Positions 24,744 to 32,627 of a stretch of 64,000 nt of DNA are shown piece by piece. How positions within the stretch are numbered: the stretch's first letter is position 1; each line of letters begins with the position of its first letter. Origin of the DNA: Fibrivirga algicola (GTDB lineage: Bacteria; Bacteroidota; Bacteroidia; Cytophagales; Spirosomataceae). The notes below the pieces were generated by a model. The model did not search any database and was not told the origin of the DNA. It saw nothing but the letters and a program-made list of their open reading frames with translations. The stretch spans positions 930,001 to 994,000 of the forward strand of contig NZ_WAEL01000001.1 of the NCBI RefSeq assembly GCF_011742925.1. The letters are read 5' to 3'. The position numbers and the translations under genes are program-made.

Positions 24744-25885
24744 TACTTCACCAGTTCCAGCACCTCTGCCTTGTCGGGGGTGCGGTTGTTATGCCACTTG
24801 CCCCGAACAAACCCATTGCTGAGCAACCACGTACCCGGGTCGGCACGCATAATGGTTTTCAAGACCGTGGCATCGCCTTTGTAAGCAGGCAGGTCGAGCA
24901 AAAACTCCTTCTTAAAGGCATTGATCGCTTCGTCTGAAGCTGAGGTGAGCAACAGGGGCGTGACGTTCGTACCTTTCAACTCGTTGATTAACGTCCGAAT
25001 GGCCGGTACCGATCCCGCATCGATGGTGGCGGGGTCCTTAACGATTACAAACAGTTTGTTGCCCTGGAAACTCTGCTCCGTGAAATCGCCGTCTGTGTCG
25101 CTCCAGATCCGATAGTCCGTGATCTTGGGTTTCGCCGATTCGTTCAGCGTAATCATTTCCTTAAACTTGAAAGTCGTGTCGGTAGGGTACTTTTCCATCT
25201 CGTACTCCTGCCCGTTTTTGGTCATGATGTAGCTAAAGCGCAACGGCTCCGACGGCTTCATCTGAGTTGGAATGCTCTTGCCTACGGCATAAGGCAGCAT
25301 GTCGATCGGAGACAGGTACTGGATGGCCCAAACGCCCAGCCCAACCGAAAGCACAAACGATAAAAAGACAGCCCAGCCCGTTTTGCGGGCTTTCATTCGG
25401 TTGCGGTGGCCGATGATAAACAGGATCAGCACCATCAGCACTACGTCCTTAGTAAACGATGTCCAGGGTTTCAGTTTCAGCGCTTCTCCAAAGCAACCGC
25501 AATCGGTTACTTTGTTAAAATAAGCCGAATAGAACGTCAGGAACGTGAAAAAGCCAACCAGCAGCAACAAGAGCCAGGTGGTCAGTTTGGGGCGGTACGA
25601 CACCAGCAACGCCACGCCCAGTACCACTTCAGCGGCGCACATGAACACCGACAGGTACAGCATGTAGGGAATGAACGCGTGAAAGAAAAACGCCAGCGCA
25701 GGCAGATCTTCGGCGAATACCTCGAAGTACTCGGTCATCTTGATCTGCGTGCCCACGGGGTCGTTCATCTTAATCAGACCGGAGATGATAAAGAGCAGAC
25801 CGACCAGCACGCGGGCTATGCGGGCGATGGTCAGCATCGTGGGCGTCCCCGTTCTAACAGGGGGCTGTGGTGTGGTTGCGTTCAT
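24743..25885 (-). CDS. DoxX/MauE-like membrane protein with TlpA-like domain (BT_3928 family)
   Basis: 380 aa. Residues about 15-200 have four to five hydrophobic helices of DoxX/MauE type, with TDCGCFG between helices, a Cys pair typical of MauE-like redox partners. Residues about 210-380 form an extracytoplasmic thioredoxin-like domain (FVIVKDPATIDAGSVPAIRTLINEL ... DPGTWLLSNGFVRGKWHNN) without an obvious CxxC. This layout matches the Bacteroidota BT_3928-type family. It may be linked to disulphide or redox handling; the exact role is unknown. The stop overlaps the aroK start. Confidence 0.85.
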   Translation of the reverse strand: MNATTPQPPVRTGTPTMLTIARIARVLVGLLFIISGLIKMNDPVGTQIKMTEYFEVFAEDLPALAFFFHAFIPYMLYLSVFMCAAEVVLGVALLVSYRPKLTTWLLLLLVGFFTFLTFYSAYFNKVTDCGCFGEALKLKPWTSFTKDVVLMVLILFIIGHRNRMKARKTGWAVFLSFVLSVGLGVWAIQYLSPIDMLPYAVGKSIPTQMKPSEPLRFSYIMTKNGQEYEMEKYPTDTTFKFKEMITLNESAKPKITDYRIWSDTDGDFTEQSFQGNKLFVIVKDPATIDAGSVPAIRTLINELKGTNVTPLLLTSASDEAINAFKKEFLLDLPAYKGDATVLKTIMRADPGTWLLSNGFVRGKWHNNRTPDKAEVLELVK

Positions 25886-25916
25886 GAGTAGGGTAAAAAG
25901 AGTATTGTTGCAAACT

Positions 25917-26459
25917 TCAGTCCAATGTCATTTTTATGAGGCAGAAGACGGCGTAGTTGATCATATCCATGTAATTGGCATCAACGCCTTCTGAAACGAG
26001 TGTAGCGCCCTGGTTATCTTCAATCTGTTTGGTGCGCAGTAATTTCATTAAAATCAGGTCGGTCATCGACGAAACCCGCATTTGTCGCCAGGCCTCACCG
26101 TAGTCGTGGTTTTTGGCAAAGAGCAACTCGATTACCCGGTTCATCTGGGCATCATACAGCACTTCCAGTTCGTCGGTTGGAATGTCTGTGCGGCTATCGT
26201 TACTAGCCGATAGCTGCATCTGAATCAACGCCATGACGCAGTAATTGATGATGCCAACGAACTCAGGCTCAATTCCCTCACCTACCTTGCTGATGCCGGT
26301 TTCCTGTAATGTGCGGATACGCTGGGCTTTGATATAGATCTGATCGGTAATGCTCGACAGCCGTAAAATGCGCCAGGCAGTACCATAATCGAGGTTTTTT
26401 TTCAGGAACAACTCCTTGCAGCGCAGCACGACCTGCCGATATTGGGCTTCTGTTGACAA
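25917..26459 (-). CDS. DUF1599 protein with two internal repeats
   Basis: 180 aa. Two homologous halves are evident: NLDYGTAWRILRLSSITDQIYIKAQRIRTLQE and NHDYGEAWRQMRVSSMTDLILMKLLRTKQIED, split here only for comparison. The domain is PF07659 (DUF1599), which has been linked by comparative genomics to nucleotide modification. The start is a TTG at 26459, because an in-frame TAG lies four codons upstream and no ATG gives the conserved N-terminus. This TTG lies inside a TAATTTTG -7-like sequence (26457-26464). The gene is last before the aroK group and diverges from folP. Confidence 0.85.
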   Translation of the reverse strand: MSTEAQYRQVVLRCKELFLKKNLDYGTAWRILRLSSITDQIYIKAQRIRTLQETGISKVGEGIEPEFVGIINYCVMALIQMQLSASNDSRTDIPTDELEVLYDAQMNRVIELLFAKNHDYGEAWRQMRVSSMTDLILMKLLRTKQIEDNQGATLVSEGVDANYMDMINYAVFCLIKMTLD

Positions 26460-26472
26460 AATTAGCTAGATG

Positions 26473-26548
26473 TTTGTCGGTTGGGGTTTGTCGGTTGACG
26501 CCTACTATGCCGATCAGCGGCGGATCGCCACAAACGACAAACTCCAAA
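26473..26548. repeat. Heptad hairpin between DUF1599 and folP (subfamily A-like)
   Basis: The left arm has four phased heptads, TTTGTCG, GTTGGGG, TTTGTCG, GTTGACG (26473-26500). The right arm, read on the minus strand, has TTTGGAG, TTTGTCG, TTTGTGG (26528-26548). They pair over about 17 bp with two mismatches, enclosing a second small dyad. It sits in a divergent 5' region, unlike the other copies. Confidence 0.75.
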
Positions 26549-26559
26549 CGCTTCATTTG

Positions 26560-27441
26560 ATGCTCAAAATTACGCAAAAAACGCTGAACTGTCGGGGGCG
26601 GCTAGTCGATCTGACCGTGCCGAAAGTGATGGGAATTTTAAATGTGACGCCCGATTCATTTTATGCCGGTAGTCGGCTCGACGTGGGGCACGAGGTGGCC
26701 GTGGCTGCGCGCATGCTCGAGGAAGGCGCTACGTTTCTGGATGTTGGCGGCTACTCTACACGTCCCGGCGCAGTCGATATCAGCCCGGCCGAAGAGGCCG
26801 ACCGGGTGCTGCCCGTTATCGAAGGCATTCTCGATAGCTTTCCTGATGCCCTGATTTCGGTCGACACCTTTCGGGCCGACGTTGCGCGGCAGGCCGTTGA
26901 GCAGGGCGCTGTTCTGATCAACGATGTTGCGGGTGGTACGCTTGACCCGGCGATGTTTGCTACTGTGGCTGCCTTGGGCGTGCCTTATGTGCTCATGCAC
27001 CTGCGCGGTACGCCCCAAACCATGCAGTCGCTGGCTACGTACCAGCATGTAACGCGTGATGTCATAGACGAACTGGCCAGTCAGCTCACCCGACTACGTA
27101 CCTGCACTGCTTCAGCCGGAGCTCAGTTCGCTTCAGCAGGGTTACCCGTCGATGTGATTATCGATCCGGGATTTGGGTTTGCCAAAACGCCTGATCATAA
27201 CTTTCAGCTTCTGACTGAGCTGCCCATGCTCGGGGCAGTATTCAGTGAACCACTACTGGTTGGCATTTCCCGCAAAACCACGATCTGGAAAACGCTGAAC
27301 ATAACCGCCGAGGAAGCCCTGAACGGAACAACGGTGCTAAATACGGTGGCGTTGCTACATGGGGCGTCAATTCTTCGTGTTCATGATGTTCGCGAAGCCG
27401 TTGAAGCTGTGGTACTTACGCAGAGATTAAAAAAAGTTTGA
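26560..27441 (+). CDS. folP: Dihydropteroate synthase
   Basis: 293 aa from ATG 26560; the longer frame from 26470 would translate the heptad hairpin. Signature motifs are VMGILNVTPDSFYAGSR, GATFLDVGGYSTRPGA, SVDTFRADVARQA, INDVAGG, and DPGFGFAKTPDHN, with the C-terminal IRVHDV type RVHDVREAVEA. It joins 6-hydroxymethyl-dihydropterin diphosphate and p-aminobenzoate in folate synthesis and is the sulfonamide target. No other folate genes are near. Confidence 0.96.
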   Translation: MLKITQKTLNCRGRLVDLTVPKVMGILNVTPDSFYAGSRLDVGHEVAVAARMLEEGATFLDVGGYSTRPGAVDISPAEEADRVLPVIEGILDSFPDALISVDTFRADVARQAVEQGAVLINDVAGGTLDPAMFATVAALGVPYVLMHLRGTPQTMQSLATYQHVTRDVIDELASQLTRLRTCTASAGAQFASAGLPVDVIIDPGFGFAKTPDHNFQLLTELPMLGAVFSEPLLVGISRKTTIWKTLNITAEEALNGTTVLNTVALLHGASILRVHDVREAVEAVVLTQRLKKV

Positions 27442-27449
27442 CGATATTC

Positions 27450-27480
27450 TTGCGTTCATACAGGCAAACGCCTACTTTTG
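27450..27480 (+). promoter_or_regulatory. Promoter of tRNA-Lys
   Basis: TTG at 27450-27452 and TACTTTTG at 27473-27480 are separated by 20 bp, a full match to the Bacteroidota -33/-7 promoter. It lies 45 bp before the tRNA start. Confidence 0.75.
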
Positions 27481-27524
27481 CAGTCCCAAATCAGTAATCG
27501 ATATGCGGTTACTACTTAGGGAAC

Positions 27525-27597
27525 GATCTGGTAGCTCAGCTGGTAGAGCAATACACTTTTAATGTATGGGTCCTGGGTTCGAATCCCAGCCGGATCA
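27525..27597 (+). tRNA. tRNA-Lys (anticodon TTT)
   Basis: 73 nt. The acceptor GATCTGG pairs with CCGGATC (one G-U). The D arm GCTC-AGCTGGTAGA-GAGC, anticodon stem ATACA/TGTAT with loop CTTTTAA, and T arm with GGTTCGAATCC are all complete. The anticodon TTT reads Lys AAA/AAG. The discriminator is A; CCA is not encoded. A strong promoter lies upstream and an intrinsic terminator downstream. Confidence 0.98.
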
Positions 27598-27601
27598 CAA
27601 G

Positions 27602-27637
27602 AAAAAGGGTTGGTAGCATTTGCTACCAACCCTTTTT
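27602..27637. terminator. Intrinsic terminator after tRNA-Lys
   Basis: A near-perfect 17-bp palindrome with A5 at the left and T5 at the right starts 4 bp after the tRNA. It can work for the tRNA and also for the convergent DUF5686 gene, whose stop is at 27657. Confidence 0.88.
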
Positions 27638-27656
27638 CATTTCAAGCCTTAGGTTT

Positions 27657-30323
27657 CTAGTCCCGTCCAAATTTCAACGACGTACCTACCAGGAAACCGG
27701 TACCAACGTACCTGCCGCCCTGCACCTGCCCCACCACTTCGACCCGGAAGAAGGGGAAGCCGGGAATTAAGCCGTCCAGCCCATAGCCGATTTCGGTATA
27801 GCCCTTGCTGGCGGGCGTAGCAAGGTGATGGACGAACAGGTTTTCTTTCAGGCCCGCCAACCGTACCAGCGTCAGTTGCGTGATCAGGAGCTGACGAAAT
27901 TCACCCAGTACGTGCACTTCAGCGAATTTGCTGCGGGTACTGTACTGGTAGTAGGGCAACATCCGGAATGAGCTGACCGGGTCGCCAAGCTGGAAGAAGA
28001 ATTCGTTGCCCTGAAAGTGTTTAAAGTCCGGGAAAAACACCGACGAATTGGTCAGAAATCCACCCGCCGTGAGCTGATACGCCAGTCGGCTGCGAATGCC
28101 CGTCTCCACTGAATGCCGCCAGGTTGCCTGCGCAAAATCGTAGTTAACATCAGAGCCACCCACCCCGGAAATACCTTTGCGGTAGTTGAGCGACAGGAGC
28201 GGGGCCTCACTGTTCCGGAGTTGAATTCGCTGGCCATTCCGGATTCGGTATCGAAGTTCACCGAGCCGTAGCGAAGCGTTCAGATCAAGTGTCAGCGCCT
28301 GATGCACCGGAAAAGCCGCGCTCTCGACCTCACTGGTAATGGGACGGTTTGGCGTGTAGCTGAACTGATTCCAGTTGATCAGCGGTTTGATGCCTTCTTT
28401 GTAATTCGCCAACTCCGTCCGTTCGGCATATTCGACGCTACCGCTCACCTGCAATCGACCTTCGACGGGCCGCGCCGACACGGTAGCTTTCAGGTAATCT
28501 TTCTGAAAAAGCTTCATGAAATTGCGCTCAAACAGTACCGTTGTCAAGCCGTTCAGGCTGGGGCTGATTGGGTTATCAGGGTTTAGCTGTGCCACAAAAC
28601 GCCCGCCCGATAGCTCCAGGGAAGTTTTTTTGTGTTGATAGCCAAGCGTACCGTATCCAATGAATTGCTTACGGCCCGTTTGGTAGCGCCCCAGCCCTGA
28701 CCATGACCAGTAGTTTTGCTGCACACTGTCGAGCCGGTGTCGGTAACGGAGCGAGGCGTCAAGTGTAATACCTTCGACCGTGTTGAAGTTGGCACCCGCC
28801 AGCGGGCTAACCCAGGTGAGTGAGGTTGCTCGTGAAACGCGCCATACCTGCGTACCCGTCAGCATATTCACGGCCGTTTGTGACTTCTTTTTGCTGGCCT
28901 GTACCCGTTTAGTGCTGTCTGTTTTCGGCACGCCTTTGCGAATGGCCACAATGCTGTCGCCTTTCTGGTAACTGACCACTTCGGCCTTTGTCAGCGGCAC
29001 AGTACGGAGCGAATCCCAGAAGGCGTTACTGCGTTTCTTGGCCAGCGTATCAATTACCGTTGAGTCATTTCGGACAACTGCGACATCTTCTTTCCGCGCT
29101 TTGCGGGCCTTGTATTCCTGCTTCTCATATTCCTTCACGAGCTGCTTCATGTTCTTGGTCGAAAACTCTTTCTGCTTCGCCACGGCATCGGCAAACGACT
29201 GATTCTTCACGTCACTCTTGTTGAGTGTTTTTGCCGGTGGGTTGAAGCGCTCGTCGACCACCTTCACATCTTCGACGAAGCCCGGGTTGACAGTGAAACT
29301 GTTGAAGGTCTGGTTGCGCACAAACTGGGCCGTAAACGTCGCACCCATGAATGCGCCATTGATTTCAAACTGTTGGTTCACAGGCATCCAGACGTTTTTG
29401 ACGGGGCTGCAAACCACTTTGGTTAGTACACTGAAACCTAGTTCGTTGCGAGTTTCCAGTTGCGCGCTGTAGACCGCCCAGGTGTCTTCAATGATGTAGA
29501 TGGTACCCCGCATGACGCCATCGCCGAATTGCTTCGGAATAACCTTGATCTTCGACACGTCGACGCCCTGCTCGCGGAACGTACCTTCATACTCAAACTT
29601 GTAATAGCCGAACGCATTGGGAGCCAGCGGCGACACCGCACCCAGCAATTTGGGTGTGTAGAGATTGGCACTGTAGTAGTTGGATACCTGGATGAAATCG
29701 CCCGCTGAGTTTCGATTGGCAATGATGCGTTGCTTTACCGTATTGGGCAACTTAAAGTCGACCTCCGCAACCGTTTCGTTCAGTACGGGCCGCCCAACTT
29801 TGAAATTGGCTTCTTTTTCGGCTTCCTTCAATTGCTTCTGGTACAGAAACGTCATCGGCAGCTTATGTACTGTTATCGACGACTTGGTGTACACACGAGC
29901 GGTAAACTGCTGCACCTGCAACTGGTGGAAGCGGGCTTTGGCAATGGCCCGCCGCATGATGCTCACTGCCGGGTCTTCAGTATTCTTGCCAATCTTCACG
30001 TCCTGCAGCGTAATCGACTGCTGGGTCATGGTGATGTTGATCTCTTTGAACCCATCGGTAATTGTGATCGCCCTCGACTCGGCCTTGAAGCCCAGAAACT
30101 GAAAAACGATTTCGTACTGCCCCGGTTTCAGCGCCAGTTCGTAGCGACCCTCTTCGTTGGCAATGGTACCCAGTGTGGTTCCCCGGGCCGCAATGGTGGC
30201 AAACGACATAGCCTCGCCTGTCGCTGATGTAATCGTACCGCGTATGCCCTGTGCCGCTGCTCCGGTGATAAACAGCACAAGAAATCCAATAAGTAAAATG
30301 GGGGTTCGTAAATGGAAAGACAT
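27657..30323 (-). CDS. DUF5686 outer-membrane protein with carboxypeptidase-like domain
   Basis: 888 aa. A signal peptide (MSFHLRTPILLIGFLVLFITGAAAQ) is followed by a CarboxypepD_reg-like beta-sandwich (about 25-115; IRGTITSATGEAMSFATIAAR). A DUF5686 region of about 700 residues (AIAKARFHQLQVQQFTARVYTK, GTIYIIEDTWAVYSAQLE) ends in likely outer-membrane strands (GTGFLVGTSLKFGRD). This is a common Bacteroidota family of unknown function, probably located in the outer membrane. It is a single gene, convergent with tRNA-Lys. Confidence 0.88.
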   Translation of the reverse strand: MSFHLRTPILLIGFLVLFITGAAAQGIRGTITSATGEAMSFATIAARGTTLGTIANEEGRYELALKPGQYEIVFQFLGFKAESRAITITDGFKEINITMTQQSITLQDVKIGKNTEDPAVSIMRRAIAKARFHQLQVQQFTARVYTKSSITVHKLPMTFLYQKQLKEAEKEANFKVGRPVLNETVAEVDFKLPNTVKQRIIANRNSAGDFIQVSNYYSANLYTPKLLGAVSPLAPNAFGYYKFEYEGTFREQGVDVSKIKVIPKQFGDGVMRGTIYIIEDTWAVYSAQLETRNELGFSVLTKVVCSPVKNVWMPVNQQFEINGAFMGATFTAQFVRNQTFNSFTVNPGFVEDVKVVDERFNPPAKTLNKSDVKNQSFADAVAKQKEFSTKNMKQLVKEYEKQEYKARKARKEDVAVVRNDSTVIDTLAKKRSNAFWDSLRTVPLTKAEVVSYQKGDSIVAIRKGVPKTDSTKRVQASKKKSQTAVNMLTGTQVWRVSRATSLTWVSPLAGANFNTVEGITLDASLRYRHRLDSVQQNYWSWSGLGRYQTGRKQFIGYGTLGYQHKKTSLELSGGRFVAQLNPDNPISPSLNGLTTVLFERNFMKLFQKDYLKATVSARPVEGRLQVSGSVEYAERTELANYKEGIKPLINWNQFSYTPNRPITSEVESAAFPVHQALTLDLNASLRLGELRYRIRNGQRIQLRNSEAPLLSLNYRKGISGVGGSDVNYDFAQATWRHSVETGIRSRLAYQLTAGGFLTNSSVFFPDFKHFQGNEFFFQLGDPVSSFRMLPYYQYSTRSKFAEVHVLGEFRQLLITQLTLVRLAGLKENLFVHHLATPASKGYTEIGYGLDGLIPGFPFFRVEVVGQVQGGRYVGTGFLVGTSLKFGRD

Positions 30324-30551
30324 AAAGTTCGGGTACGTAGATGAATAAGGTTAAGCAAAAGAAACGCGCAATAGCATGCGGGCGGCCGCTTTTTAGACAA
30401 AAGTCATCCAATCGAGTGTAAACGTCCTCGTTGGCCGGATAAGTGATCTTAATGAAGATGCTATCCGGGACAAAAACGTTGTATGCTGTCTAAAGAATGT
30501 CGTGAATCAAACAAGGAGTAGAATTGTACTACAAGCGAACCACTCCAGATT

Positions 30552-31613
30552 ATGAAGCCGAAAACAACTGACAGCGGCCCTGCCAACGCCTCTGATGGGC
30601 GCGATGGCTGGTCAATTGAACAACGGTTGGCCGACCGCCATCAGGGAAACAGTACCCTGGTTGAACAGGAGGAAAAACGCGAGGATATTGGTTTTGGTAC
30701 TAAAATTAACGATGCCTCGTCGAGACTGGTTAATAAAGACGGCAGTTTCAATGTCGTTCGGGCGCATCAGGGCTTCTGGAATCAGATCAACCTCTACCAC
30801 ACGCTGATCACTATGCCCTGGCCGAAATTTGTGGCCCTGGTGTTCACATTCTACATCTCCTCAAATACGCTTTTCGCTTCGTTGTACGGATTGCTGGGGT
30901 ACGAAAACCTCATAGGTCTGGGTAATGTAACCCCTCACACAACCTTTGGTCGGTTCATGGGGGCATTCTTTTTCAGCTCGCAAACGCTGACAACTGTAGG
31001 CTATGGCCACATCAGCCCAATGGGGTACTGGACCAGCACGCTTGCCGCTATCGAGTCGATGTTTGGGTTATTGTTGTTCGCTATGGCCACGGGTCTCATG
31101 TATGGCCGTTTTTCGCGACCGGTTGCCAGCATCCGCTACTCGGCGACGTCGGTTTTTGCGCCCTACCTTGATATCAATGGCTGGATGTTCCGCATCATCA
31201 ACCAGCGCACCAACCAGCTCATTGACGTACAGGTAGAAGTGTCCCTCTCCCGCCTCGATCGAAAGCCAGACGGGTCGCTCTACCGCCGGTATTATCCGCT
31301 GAAGCTAGAGCGTAGTAAGGTCAGCTTTTTTCCCGCCAACTGGACGCTCGTACATCCCATTACCGACGACAGTCCACTGTATGGTTGCACGGCTGAACAA
31401 CTGGCCGAGTCAGATACTGAATTTCTGATTCTGCTCCGGGGCGTGGAAGATACCTTTAATCAGGCTGTGCATAGCCGGTATTCGTATCGCTTCGATGAAA
31501 TTCGCTGGGGGCAAAAATTCATACCCATGTTTTCGGGCAATCAAGTGAATGGCCGCGCTACATTGATTGATCTCGACCAACTGGACGAGACCATGCCCGC
31601 TCCGCTCAACTGA
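30552..31613 (+). CDS. Inward-rectifier-type potassium channel (KirBac-like)
   Basis: 353 aa. An N-terminal cytoplasmic region (1-80, including a slide helix near LYHTLITMPWPKFV) leads into TM1 (about 91-115), the pore helix and filter TTVGYGH (147-153), TM2 (about 162-185) and a C-terminal immunoglobulin-like IRK domain (about 190-353; MFRIINQRTNQLIDVQVEVSL ... WTLVHPITDDSPLYG). The GYG filter means K+ selectivity. Bacterial Kir channels of this sort are well known; the regulator is unknown. The LD-carboxypeptidase gene starts 73 bp downstream. Confidence 0.94.
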   Translation: MKPKTTDSGPANASDGRDGWSIEQRLADRHQGNSTLVEQEEKREDIGFGTKINDASSRLVNKDGSFNVVRAHQGFWNQINLYHTLITMPWPKFVALVFTFYISSNTLFASLYGLLGYENLIGLGNVTPHTTFGRFMGAFFFSSQTLTTVGYGHISPMGYWTSTLAAIESMFGLLLFAMATGLMYGRFSRPVASIRYSATSVFAPYLDINGWMFRIINQRTNQLIDVQVEVSLSRLDRKPDGSLYRRYYPLKLERSKVSFFPANWTLVHPITDDSPLYGCTAEQLAESDTEFLILLRGVEDTFNQAVHSRYSYRFDEIRWGQKFIPMFSGNQVNGRATLIDLDQLDETMPAPLN

Positions 31614-31686
31614 CAGTGATCCGTGGCCGGTTCGGGCTTTCCCGGACAAACCGACGAGGAGTACTAGTTACCTGACGATTGAAAAA

Positions 31687-32595
31687 ATGCTGATCCCTCC
31701 CTTTCTTAAACCCGGCGATACTGTTGTCATTCTGGCACCCGCCAGCCCGTTTCCGTACGACGATCTAGCCAATGCGTTTCATACCCTGCGCCACGACTGG
31801 CAGCTACTTGTGCGCGAAGGCGCGCATTTACAGTCTAGCGCAGGTGCGTTTGCCGGTACCGATGAGCAGCGGCTGGACGATCTCCAAAAGGCGATCAATG
31901 ACCCATCAGTGCGAGCCATTTTTGCCGCGCGGGGTGGCTACGGATCGTACCGCCTCATTGAGCAGCTTGACTTTTCGCCGCTGGTTACGCAGCCCAAATG
32001 GCTGGTCGGGTTTAGCGATATCACCATACTGCTGAGTCATGTACAGCGGTTGGGTGTGGCCAGTCTTCATGCCATCATGCCCCGTCAGTTCCGGCTCGAT
32101 GCAGTGGCGGAGGATATTGAAACGCTACGCCAGTGGCTGTTTGGGGAGACCGTGTCTCCTTACACCGTAGCGGCCGATAAGCTTAACCGGGTCGGAATAG
32201 GGCAGGGGGTGCTGACAGGCGGAAACCTGTCGCTGGTTATGCACACCCTGGGTACGTCATCAGAGGTCGACTGGGCGGGCAAATTGCTGTTTATCGAAGA
32301 CCTGGACGAAACCGTATTTTCCCTTGATCGATCAATGATTCAACTCCGGCGGGCGGGTAAGCTGGCCGACTTGGCAGGGTTGCTTGTGGGTACGTTCTCC
32401 GATATGCGCGACAACACAACAATGCCTTATGGCAAAAACGCCAATGAACTCATCGCTGAAGCGGTAGCCGCCTATACGTACCCGGTGGCCTTTGGAATGC
32501 CTGTCGGTCACGAAGGGCGTAACCTGGCACTTCCGGTTGGGCTTCCGGGTACGTTGACCGTGGGGTCTGAAGGTAGTGCTCTGTCATTTGGCTAG
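31687..32595 (+). CDS. S66-family LD-carboxypeptidase
   Basis: 302 aa from ATG 31687; the longer reading frame overlaps the channel gene. It opens PPFLKPGDTVVILAPAS, has FAARGGYGSYRL and the nucleophile motif GFSDIT (GYSD in many members), then FIEDLDE with the catalytic Glu and GHEGRNLALPVG with the catalytic His. S66 enzymes (LdcA) trim the terminal D-Ala of muropeptide tetrapeptides during cell-wall recycling in the cytoplasm. No signal peptide is present, in keeping with that. About 90 codons downstream the large kinase gene converges. Confidence 0.93.
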   Translation: MLIPPFLKPGDTVVILAPASPFPYDDLANAFHTLRHDWQLLVREGAHLQSSAGAFAGTDEQRLDDLQKAINDPSVRAIFAARGGYGSYRLIEQLDFSPLVTQPKWLVGFSDITILLSHVQRLGVASLHAIMPRQFRLDAVAEDIETLRQWLFGETVSPYTVAADKLNRVGIGQGVLTGGNLSLVMHTLGTSSEVDWAGKLLFIEDLDETVFSLDRSMIQLRRAGKLADLAGLLVGTFSDMRDNTTMPYGKNANELIAEAVAAYTYPVAFGMPVGHEGRNLALPVGLPGTLTVGSEGSALSFG

Positions 32596-32627
32596 GCAAC
32601 TACTGGTTAGCCGCCTTATTTAGCGGG

